Shown: positions 1 to 5,168 of the stretch, piece by piece
Numbering within the stretch: position 1 is the first letter of the stretch
Layout of the letters: each line of letters begins with the position of its first letter
From: Acholeplasmataceae bacterium
Lineage (GTDB): Bacteria > Bacillota_I > Bacilli_A > ML615J-28 > CAG-698
Assembly: GCA_012841765.1 (NCBI GenBank)
Contig: DUUA01000105.1
Location: 1-5,327 of the forward strand
Length of the DNA stretch: 5,327 nt
Direction of reading: 5' to 3'
Made by a program: the position numbers and the translations under genes
Notes under the pieces: generated by a model
Database searches by the model: none
Seen by the model: only the letters and a program-made list of their open reading frames with translations
Told to the model about the DNA's origin: nothing

Positions 1-55
1 ATTGATTCACCTGATTGATATTGGTGTGTTATTAGATCTGATATTAGAACATCTC

Positions 56-84
56 AAAAAAACAGACTCCCATTAAGAGAGTCT
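56..84 (-). terminator. Rho-independent terminator, minus strand
   Basis: The arms AGACTC (64-69) and GAGTCT (79-84) form a 6-bp stem with a 9-base loop. On the minus strand the stem is followed, after one base, by a run of seven T (plus-strand A run 56-62). The plus strand has no T run after the stem, so the signal is directional. No convincing minus-strand gene lies to its right in the window, so what it terminates is unclear. Confidence 0.55.
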
Positions 85-206
85 TCACCTTTGCTAGTTA
101 TCAAAACATAAATCGCTTAATATAGGCATTTTATAGGGGTGCGTAAAAATAGTTGTAGGGTGTGCAATTGTATTAAAATAGGTTACACAACCCAAATTGA
201 TAGAAT

Positions 207-237
207 AGGCTTGATACAATTGTATCAAGCCTTTTTT
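207..237 (+). terminator. Rho-independent terminator with a perfect palindrome
   Basis: Bases 207-232 are a perfect 26-bp palindrome (AGGCTTGATACAA and its complement) followed by a T run ending at 237. A few central bases would have to open to form the loop. It would stop plus-strand transcription from the left and insulate the operon that begins at 317. The minus-strand side has no T run, so it is not bidirectional. Confidence 0.8.
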
Positions 238-258
238 CATTGTAAATAGAAATATTTT

Positions 259-287
259 TTTAAATAATGATATTATTGAGGTATAAT
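259..287 (+). promoter_or_regulatory. Putative promoter of the DUF2085/SPFH operon
   Basis: A consensus TATAAT lies at 282-287, about 30 bases before the first start codon. At 17-bp spacing the -35 position (259-264) reads TTTAAA, a poor match to TTGACA. An inverted repeat AATAAT-GAT-ATTATT (263-277) fills the spacer and could be an operator, although such repeats arise easily in AT-rich DNA. It follows directly after the terminator at 207-237, so a promoter is expected here. Confidence 0.45.
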
Positions 288-316
288 TAAATATATAAGG
301 ACAAATAAGTGATATT

Positions 317-682
317 ATGAAAGAAAAAGATATGGAAAATAAAAATACATTTCTAATGAACTTTGGTAAAGCGTGTGGTTGCCATCAAATGGCATCTAGA
401 TCTTTTAAAATTAAAGGTAAACAATTTTTTTTATGTGCAAGATGTACCGGTATTTTCATAAGTCAAATATTTATTGTACCAATATTTTATTATTTTAATC
501 TACACTTTGGTTTTTACACAATTCTTTTAGCAATACCATTAATTTTAGATGGTACCATCCAAAAGCTTACTAATTATAAATCAAATAATATTAAAAGATT
601 AATTACAGGTCTTTTAGGTGGTTATGGAATTGCAGTTACAATAATTCATATAATTATTACTATATATAAAATGATATTTTAG
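317..682 (+). CDS. DUF2085 family membrane protein
   Basis: The 121-residue product matches the DUF2085 pattern: C20-x-C22-H23-Q24, then RSF (28-30), C40-A-R-C43-T-G-I, D78-G-x-x-Q82 and S89-N-N-x-x-R94-x-x-T-G98. The family has no established biochemical role; the paired Cys/His residues suggest a metal site beside the membrane (inference). Hydrophobic segments lie near residues 45-60, 64-77 and 95-118. The start is not certain: AAGGA at 297-301 is 15 bases upstream, longer than usual, and a second ATG at 332 (residue 6) is possible; all conserved motifs lie after both. No other ATG, GTG or TTG start is in frame after the stop at 296-298. The stop overlaps the ribosome-binding site of the SPFH gene, so the two are probably co-transcribed. 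Confidence 0.85.
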   Translation: MKEKDMENKNTFLMNFGKACGCHQMASRSFKIKGKQFFLCARCTGIFISQIFIVPIFYYFNLHFGFYTILLAIPLILDGTIQKLTNYKSNNIKRLITGLLGGYGIAVTIIHIIITIYKMIF

Positions 683-693
683 GAGGAGTAAGT

Positions 694-1737
694 ATGTCAG
701 TATTAAATGTAATTGATTTTAATGGAGTTTCAGGGAAAAAATGGCTTGTCTATAAACATAGTGAAAATGAATTTAACACTAAATCTAAATTAGTTGTTAG
801 ACCTGGTCAAGTTGCAGTAGTAATTTTTGGCGGCAAAGTAGAAGGTGTTTTTGAAAATGGGACATATGAATTAACTAATGTTAATTTACCATTTATAAAT
901 AATTTACAAAAAGAAATTTATAGTGGCAAACAACCATTTATGATGGATGTCTATTTTGTTAATAGAACATTAAAATTAGATATGTTATGGGGAACAAAAG
1001 ACCCCATTCAATTATTAGATCCCAAATTTAAAGTGAAAATAAATGTTAGGGCTCGTGCTCAATATGCATTAAGAATTAAAAATTATGGTTTTCTAATTAC
1101 AGAGTTAATTGGAGCACTCAAAAACAATCAAGCACTAGGATTTGATAGTATTAATAATTTATTTAGATCAATTATTAATACAAGAATTAAAACACTATTA
1201 GCACGACAAATAACTAATAAAGAAATAAGCATATTAGATATTAATATCTATTTAGAAGAACTATCGCAAGAATCATTAGAAAAACTAAAGCCTGACTTTG
1301 AAAAATATGGAATGGAATTGGTAAACTTTTATTATGAAAGTATTAATATTCCTGAAGGTGACTTAGATAAAATTAATGAATTCCTAAATAGAAATGCTGA
1401 ATTTAATATCTTAGGTGAAGAACGCTACCGTACATCTAGAGGTTATGATGTTTTAGACCAAGCAGCATCAAATGAAGGTGGAGCAGGTGGTATGGCTTCG
1501 GCAGGATTAGGTATAGGTGCTGGTTTCGGTATCGCAAAAGAAGCAGCCAACATTACTAATGAAAGCATTAAAGAAAATAAATCAAATTGTATTAAGTGTA
1601 ATAAAGAGTTAAAATCAGGACAAAAGTTTTGTTCTGATTGTGGAACAAAACAAACGATAGAATGTTCAAATTGTCAAAAAGAATTAAAAGCAACTGCTAA
1701 CTTTTGCCCAAGTTGTGGGACAGCAGTTAATAAATAA
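694..1737 (+). CDS. YdjI-like SPFH-domain protein with C-terminal double zinc ribbon
   Basis: This 347-residue protein resembles Bacillus YdjI, often annotated as a virion core protein-like SPFH protein. The N-terminal part (about 15-235) carries the SPFH fold, with family-like stretches such as LVVRPGQVAV (33-42), VYFVNRTLKLDMLWGT and the DP-rich segment after it. A Gly/Ala-rich linker (about 261-281) leads to two zinc ribbons: C299-x2-C302 with C313-x2-C316, and C324-x2-C327 with C338-x2-C341. All eight cysteines are present. SPFH proteins build scaffolds on the membrane; in B. subtilis YdjI works with the membrane proteins YdjG and YdjH to bring PspA to the membrane. I see no signal peptide, so membrane attachment probably goes through partners such as the two small membrane proteins encoded next. 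AGGAGGAG at 681-688 fixes the start 7-8 bases downstream. Confidence 0.88.
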   Translation: MSVLNVIDFNGVSGKKWLVYKHSENEFNTKSKLVVRPGQVAVVIFGGKVEGVFENGTYELTNVNLPFINNLQKEIYSGKQPFMMDVYFVNRTLKLDMLWGTKDPIQLLDPKFKVKINVRARAQYALRIKNYGFLITELIGALKNNQALGFDSINNLFRSIINTRIKTLLARQITNKEISILDINIYLEELSQESLEKLKPDFEKYGMELVNFYYESINIPEGDLDKINEFLNRNAEFNILGEERYRTSRGYDVLDQAASNEGGAGGMASAGLGIGAGFGIAKEAANITNESIKENKSNCIKCNKELKSGQKFCSDCGTKQTIECSNCQKELKATANFCPSCGTAVNK

Positions 1738-1751
1738 GGAGGAATTCACAT

Positions 1752-2249
1752 ATGAAAAGAAATATATTACCAAGTATAATGTTGCTAATTGTAGCATTAG
1801 TATCAATTGCATTATTTTTCATTTTTAATGTTTCATATAAAGTTCACAGTGATACTATCCCACAAATTATATATTGGCTTGCCAAGGGTTTTAGTTTAAT
1901 GACACTTGCTTTTATTGGATATTTCATTTACAAAAAAGTTGAAATTGCTAACATTCTAATTTTAGTTAGATTGACAGTTATTTGGCAGTTTATACCATTA
2001 TTTATTCGTCTATTATTACTTGAGGATAAAGATCCTACAAAGATTTTATTTCCAAGTATTATCTTAGCAATCGCTTTATTAGGCTATATTGGGATATTCT
2101 TCTTATTAATAGAAAGTAATAAAAGGATTAAAGAGAAAATGCCTGAATTTGAAGGTAAGATAACAAAACCAGCAGAAAGTAAAAGTTATTATGATGATAA
2201 TAATAACTTCATTGGAGCTAATGCTAGAAATGAGGAAGAAGATGAATAA
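1752..2249 (+). CDS. Four-helix membrane protein with acidic C-terminal tail, unknown function
   Basis: I do not recognise a family for this 165-residue protein. It has four hydrophobic segments at about residues 5-25, 36-60, 65-90 and 98-120, then a charged tail (121-165) that ends in a run of Glu and Asp. A positive start (MKR) and the lysine/arginine cluster at 124-127 suggest that both termini are cytoplasmic. AAGGAGGA at 1736-1743, overlapping the stop of the SPFH gene, is placed 8 bases before the ATG. By position it could hold the place of the membrane partner (YdjH) in the Bacillus YdjGHI system, but sequence similarity is not apparent to me. The tail sequence also carries the ribosome-binding site for the next gene. 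Confidence 0.8.
   Translation: MKRNILPSIMLLIVALVSIALFFIFNVSYKVHSDTIPQIIYWLAKGFSLMTLAFIGYFIYKKVEIANILILVRLTVIWQFIPLFIRLLLLEDKDPTKILFPSIILAIALLGYIGIFFLLIESNKRIKEKMPEFEGKITKPAESKSYYDDNNNFIGANARNEEEDE
2232..2236 (+). promoter_or_regulatory. Ribosome-binding site deciding the start at 2242
   Basis: GAGGA, five bases before ATG 2242, lies inside the end of the preceding gene. It favours this start over the earlier in-frame ATGs from 2191 on, which would add up to 17 residues read from the other gene's coding sequence and have no ribosome-binding site that I can see. Confidence 0.75.
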
Positions 2250-2511
2250 CTCTAATTGTTCATCATGTGGCTATAAATTTAAAGCAACTGATGAAGTTTG
2301 TCCATACTGTGGTTCTTCAAACCCAAGTTTTAAAAAGAAAGCAGAAATTCCATTTTTTAATACTCAACCAAGAAGTGAATCAACATATCAAAGTAATTAT
2401 TCAACAGAAAGCAATGATGAAGGTATAAATGTATGTATATTAATTATTTTACTTTTCGTCTTTTGGCCAGCTGCAGTAATTTATGCAATTGTTAAGTCAA
2501 GTAAAAAGTAA
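2242..2511 (+). CDS. Small zinc-ribbon protein with one C-terminal membrane helix
   Basis: The 89-residue product starts with a zinc ribbon, C6-x2-C9 and C20-x2-C23-G, of the same style as the ribbons in the SPFH protein two genes upstream. A polar Ser/Asn/Gln-rich linker (about 28-60) follows, then one hydrophobic segment (about 63-84) and a basic end (KSSKK). The expected topology has the ribbon in the cytoplasm and a C-terminal anchor. The gene overlaps the preceding one by 8 bp, so translation is probably coupled. Its layout recalls a minimal YdjG (zinc ribbon plus membrane anchor). A role as a membrane dock for the SPFH protein is my inference. Confidence 0.8.
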   Translation: MNNSNCSSCGYKFKATDEVCPYCGSSNPSFKKKAEIPFFNTQPRSESTYQSNYSTESNDEGINVCILIILLFVFWPAAVIYAIVKSSKK

Positions 2512-2523
2512 TATTTAAATATG

Positions 2524-2557
2524 AAAAGTTTAACTAATCAAAGTTAAACTTTTTTTT
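2524..2557 (+). terminator. Rho-independent terminator of the SPFH operon
   Basis: AAAAGTTTAACT (2524-2535) pairs fully with AGTTAAACTTTT (2542-2553), with a six-base loop, and the T run extends to 2557. It lies 12 bases after the stop of the zinc-ribbon gene and separates the first operon from the second. Confidence 0.85.
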
Positions 2558-2589
2558 GAACCTCAAAACTTTTAAAAACCAATATTAAG

Positions 2590-2598
2590 TGTTATAAT
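2590..2598 (+). promoter_or_regulatory. Extended -10 promoter of the DUF402/exporter operon
   Basis: TGTTATAAT is a perfect TGnTATAAT extended -10 element, 25 bases before the start codon at 2624 and just after the previous terminator. The -35 position (2570-2575) is a run of T and A without a TTGACA match, which an extended -10 can tolerate. Confidence 0.65.
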
Positions 2599-2611
2599 AA
2601 AAACAACATTT

Positions 2612-2617
2612 GAGGTG
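2612..2617 (+). promoter_or_regulatory. Ribosome-binding site deciding the start at 2624
   Basis: GAGGTG lies six bases before ATG 2624. An in-frame GTG at 2615 falls inside this site, so starting there would leave no room for ribosome binding; the family's usual N-terminus also agrees with 2624. Confidence 0.8.
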
Positions 2618-2623
2618 TTATTT

Positions 2624-3169
2624 ATGAAACTATCAAAAGGATTGCAGACAAGCATACAAAGCTATAAACATAATGAAATGGTACACCGTGTTTGGAAAAA
2701 CACAACAATTATTGAATGTTTTGACAATATGATTGTTACTGCACATACTAAAACAAGAGTAATTGAAGATACAGGTAGAACATGGTTTACGCGTGAACCA
2801 GCTTTATGCTATTTTTACGATGATTTATGGTTTAACGTAATAGTTATGTTGAAAAAAGATGGCATTTATTATTATTGTAATATGGCAAGTCCTTATTTAT
2901 ATGATGGCGAAGCTATTAAATATATAGATTACGATTTAGATGTTAAAGTTTTTCCTGATGGCACATATAAAATATTAGATCAAAATGAATTTGAATACCA
3001 TAAAAAACTAATGAATTATCCGTCGGAAATTCAAACAATAATTGAAGACGAATTAGAAAAGTTGATTAAACGAATTGAAAGTAAGGAAGCGCCATTTAAT
3101 GAAGAATATATAAACAGATATTTAAATATTTCAAAGGAAAGCACTAAAAAAAGGAAGTATAAGAAATGA
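2624..3169 (+). CDS. Nucleoside tri/diphosphate phosphatase, DUF402 (YgaC/Ntdp family)
   Basis: The 181-residue product closely resembles B. subtilis YgaC and S. aureus Ntdp, cytoplasmic metal-dependent enzymes that remove phosphate from nucleoside tri- and diphosphates. Family motifs run in order: SYKHNEMVHRVW (13-24), GRTWFTREPALCYF (51-64), WFNVIVM (69-75), YYYCNMASP (82-90), KYIDYDLDVKV (99-109) and YKILDQNEFEYH (115-126). R22 fits the catalytic arginine; N86, D102, D104, D106, D119 and E122 fit the metal-binding positions as I recall them for this family. The length is normal and no key residue is missing. The lysine-rich end (KKRKYKK) is unlike the Bacillus protein. The stop overlaps the next start as ATGA, implying coupled translation with the exporter-like gene. 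Confidence 0.93.
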   Translation: MKLSKGLQTSIQSYKHNEMVHRVWKNTTIIECFDNMIVTAHTKTRVIEDTGRTWFTREPALCYFYDDLWFNVIVMLKKDGIYYYCNMASPYLYDGEAIKYIDYDLDVKVFPDGTYKILDQNEFEYHKKLMNYPSEIQTIIEDELEKLIKRIESKEAPFNEEYINRYLNISKESTKKRKYKK

Positions 3170-4128
3170 TTAAACAAGTTCTTCATATTTCATTAAAAAT
3201 GACCTTAGCAGGAATTATCGCATTATTTATTGCATATGTTTTAGGTATTGAATACTATACAACGGCAGCTGCGATTGCCGTTTTATCAATTCAATGGACT
3301 AAAACAGATTTTATTATTATTGCTATAAAAAGATTGATTAGTGGTGTTTTTGCAATTCTTCTCGCAACTTTACTATTTATCGTATTAAACAATAGTTTTA
3401 TAGTTTTTGCAGTTTTCTTAATTATTTTTACAGTAATATCATGGCTGTTTAAAATTCAAGAAGGTATTGTTCCAAGTGTAGTAATAGTTACCCACTTTAT
3501 GTTAGTTCCACAAATAACTGCAAGTTTTGTATTAGAAGAAACATTATTACTTTTAATTGCTGTAGGAACGGCTTTTATTGTTAATATGATATATCCGCAA
3601 TATAGTTTTAAAAAAGTAAGATATGATTTAAAACGTGTTGATAAGATTATTGCATATGAATTAAATAATATTGTTTTAAACTTAGAGAAAAATGAGAAAA
3701 ATGTATCAATTTTAGAATCAAAAGAAAATTTTAAAAAAATAATGTTAGAAGCAGAAATGGTTGATCGTGATGTCTTAATAAAAAATGATCATCGATATAT
3801 TACTTATTTGTATATGAGAAATACCCAACTTGAAACATTAGAATTAATTAATAAACACCTTGGTTTGATAAAAAACGATCATCCATATAAAGATATTGTT
3901 GCAAAGTTTTTAAAAAAACTTAGCCAAAACATTGATTTTGATGATCGAGCAAGTAATTTAAAACTTGAGTTAGAAAGTTTAAGAAAATATTTTATTGAAA
4001 CAGAACTTCCAAAGAGCCGCGAAGAATTTGAAGTAAGAGCTATGCTTTTTCAAATTCTTAATGAGTTAGAATTATTTCTACAGTTAAAAATTGATTTCCA
4101 TAATCAATATCCAACATTCAATCAATAG
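3166..4128 (+). CDS. Aromatic acid exporter family membrane protein (DUF939, YqjA type)
   Basis: The 320-residue protein has the layout of the Firmicute aromatic acid exporter family (ArAE_1 plus C-terminal domain; B. subtilis YqjA is of similar size). Six hydrophobic segments fall at about residues 5-26, 30-44, 57-74, 77-95, 100-117 and 123-143. Family-like features include the segment with YYTTAAAIAVLSIQ (30-43) after the first helix. Residues 147-320 form a charged, helical cytoplasmic domain. Family members are proposed to export aromatic acids or related compounds, but the substrate of this branch is not established, and YqjA has been linked to cell envelope or division traits. AAGGAAG at 3151-3157 is 8 bases before the start, and the ATG overlaps the stop of the DUF402 gene by 4 bp. 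Confidence 0.85.
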   Translation: MIKQVLHISLKMTLAGIIALFIAYVLGIEYYTTAAAIAVLSIQWTKTDFIIIAIKRLISGVFAILLATLLFIVLNNSFIVFAVFLIIFTVISWLFKIQEGIVPSVVIVTHFMLVPQITASFVLEETLLLLIAVGTAFIVNMIYPQYSFKKVRYDLKRVDKIIAYELNNIVLNLEKNEKNVSILESKENFKKIMLEAEMVDRDVLIKNDHRYITYLYMRNTQLETLELINKHLGLIKNDHPYKDIVAKFLKKLSQNIDFDDRASNLKLELESLRKYFIETELPKSREEFEVRAMLFQILNELELFLQLKIDFHNQYPTFNQ

Positions 4129-4133
4129 GAGTG
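4127..4133 (+). promoter_or_regulatory. Ribosome-binding site deciding the start at 4142
   Basis: AGGAGTG lies 8 bases before ATG 4142 and overlaps the stop codon of the exporter gene. The longer frame starting at 4091 would overlap that gene by 38 bases and lacks such a site, so 4142 is preferred. Confidence 0.8.
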
Positions 4134-4141
4134 AGATAGAC

Positions 4142-4867
4142 ATGAATAATAGGAAAAGTATATTTGCTACCCTTAGAGAGCATAAAAACAATCAAACGAG
4201 TTTAATTATAATGGTTGGAATTATTTTAGTTAACTTAATATATAATTTCTTCAATTATTTAGATGCATACGGACTGCGCATAGATATAATATTTTTATTA
4301 GCGCCAATTATAATTTTTGGTGGCTTTGCGTTGTACTATGAGAAAAACAAACTTTCGTTTGTTGCGCATTTAATTTTATTTATTGGATTATTAGAACCAT
4401 ACATCAGAGAGTTTTATCAAATGATTTTTTCTGTTGGTTCATTTGGATTTTCAGATTTTTTAATTATAACAATTGGAGCAGCAATGAGTATTTACACAAT
4501 CCTTAAAATGATTGCTCATAATAACGAAATTAGAACTTTTATCCCAAGGATAAAAAGTAACATATTATTTCTATTAATAATTGTTTTAGTTAACTTATAT
4601 TTATTAGAATCATTATCACATGTATTATTGTTTTCTTTGATAATGATTGCAGCTTTATTTACTAGTGGTGCTAAGATGACGTTGCCTGTAGTATTGATGA
4701 TTTACATTGGTAGAATTGTAGAAACGGTCCATTTTGCGTATTTACTAGGAGGCAATTTATCAAATCAAAGACAAATTAATATCATTGTTAATACAATAAT
4801 ATATGTGTTTATAATTGCATATACAGTTAAATTAATGCGTGAAGAGAATAATATTTTATACTCGTAA
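4142..4867 (+). CDS. Polytopic membrane protein of unknown function
   Basis: I do not recognise this 241-residue protein. It is almost wholly hydrophobic, with seven or eight probable helices at about 18-38, 47-66, 71-88, 102-124, 139-156, 158-173, 180-201 and 211-230. A basic, polar N-terminus (1-17) and the charged loop at 126-138 suggest a cytoplasmic N-terminus. It has no cysteine or zinc motif and no ATP-binding motif. Charged residues near membrane segments (E85, R89, E90, R191, E194, H197) could be functional but match no family that I know. It is the last gene of the operon, 13 bases after the exporter gene, which suggests a transport or envelope role; this is weak contextual inference. 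A terminator begins 21 bases after its stop. Confidence 0.78.
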   Translation: MNNRKSIFATLREHKNNQTSLIIMVGIILVNLIYNFFNYLDAYGLRIDIIFLLAPIIIFGGFALYYEKNKLSFVAHLILFIGLLEPYIREFYQMIFSVGSFGFSDFLIITIGAAMSIYTILKMIAHNNEIRTFIPRIKSNILFLLIIVLVNLYLLESLSHVLLFSLIMIAALFTSGAKMTLPVVLMIYIGRIVETVHFAYLLGGNLSNQRQINIIVNTIIYVFIIAYTVKLMREENNILYS

Positions 4868-4888
4868 AATGTGAATATATTAAAATAA

Positions 4889-4940
4889 AATACCCTATCT
4901 AACAAAATTAAATAATTTTATTAGATAGGGTATTTCTTTA
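4889..4940. terminator. Long hairpin terminator, probably bidirectional
   Basis: AATACCCTATCTAA (4889-4902) pairs with TTAGATAGGGTATT (4921-4934). After one C-A mismatch the stem continues with AAAATT (4904-4909) against AATTTT (4914-4919) around a four-base loop. A T-rich tract follows on the plus strand (TTTCTTT), and the A-rich tract before it gives a T-rich tail on the minus strand. It ends the DUF402 operon and could also back up the tRNA terminator from the other side. Confidence 0.85.
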
Positions 4941-4983
4941 AAACATAATGATATAATATAAGTAATATTGAATTGGTCTATAA

Positions 4984-5008
4984 AAATAAAAAAAGGCTCT
5001 ATTAAGCC
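4984..5008 (-). terminator. Rho-independent terminator of the tRNA-Gly gene
   Basis: On the minus strand GGCTT pairs with GAGCC (plus 4995-5008) with a four-base loop; one pair is a wobble. It is followed by seven T, an A, then five more T. It begins 13 bases after the tRNA 3' end, so the tRNA is probably a one-gene transcript. Confidence 0.7.
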
Positions 5009-5021
5009 GATAAAATTAAGT

Positions 5022-5096
5022 TGGAGCGGGCGAGGGGAATTGAACCCCCGTCTCATGCTTGGCAAGCACGTGTAATAGCCATTATACGACGCCCAC
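5022..5096 (-). tRNA. tRNA-Gly (anticodon GCC)
   Basis: The minus strand folds into a full cloverleaf. The acceptor stem GUGGGCG pairs with CGCCCGC (one U-G wobble), with discriminator U and an encoded CCA end. The D arm (GUA/UAC with AAUGGCUA loop) carries G18-G19 and closely resembles E. coli tRNA-Gly D arms. The anticodon stem CGUGC/GCAUG holds loop UUGCCAA, giving anticodon GCC. The variable loop is AGAC, and the T arm is GGGGG-UUCAAUU-CCCCU. It decodes GGC and GGU. It has its own promoter at 5108-5136 and a terminator at 4984-5008. Confidence 0.96.
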
Positions 5097-5107
5097 GACC
5101 ATATAAT

Positions 5108-5136
5108 ATATTAACAAATATATATTTATATGTCAA
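5108..5136 (-). promoter_or_regulatory. Promoter of the tRNA-Gly gene
   Basis: On the minus strand a perfect TTGACA (plus 5131-5136) is followed after exactly 17 bases by TAATAT (plus 5108-5113), a good -10 element. The expected start of transcription lies a few bases before the tRNA 5' end at 5096. The near-consensus structure fits a strongly expressed stable RNA. Confidence 0.85.
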
Positions 5137-5168
5137 GTGCAAAAGCGAAAAAAGTTAGGAGAAAACAA

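Larger units (their letters stand above)
1..316. other. Intergenic region with two opposed terminators, no recognised gene
   Basis: This 316-base stretch has no gene that I recognise. In the plus strand, bases 2-76 read as 24 codons without a start and then stop at TAA; this could be the tail of a gene to the left, but it is too short to identify. In the minus strand, 94-240 is an uninterrupted 48-codon ATG frame without a visible ribosome-binding site. A minus-strand terminator (56-84) and a plus-strand terminator (207-237) bracket about 120 bases. Within that interval 158-193 can form an imperfect hairpin (GGGTGTG against CACAACCC with one bulge). The rest, 238-316, carries the putative promoter of the first operon. 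Confidence 0.5.

Noticed and set aside
2..76. C-terminal tail of a plus-strand gene entering from the left
   Set aside because: Only 24 codons without a recognisable motif; a stop-free run of this length is expected by chance.
181..193. GGTTACACAACCC as an insertion-sequence end (IS256-like TTGTGTAA)
   Set aside because: No matching second end, target duplication or transposase fragment can be identified in the window; the similarity is too short.
2191..2241. Seventeen extra N-terminal codons for the zinc-ribbon membrane gene
   Set aside because: They lie in the preceding gene's coding sequence, have no ribosome-binding site, and GAGGA at 2232-2236 fits ATG 2242.
2615..2623. GTG start for the DUF402 gene
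   Set aside because: The GTG is part of the ribosome-binding site for ATG 2624, and the YgaC/Ntdp N-terminus aligns with 2624.
4091..4141. Longer start for the 241-residue membrane protein
   Set aside because: It would overlap the exporter gene by 38 bases without a ribosome-binding site; AGGAGTG at 4127-4133 supports ATG 4142.
4889..4934. Long inverted repeat as an attachment site or mobile-element end
   Set aside because: Its position just after a stop codon and the following T tract are explained by a transcription terminator.
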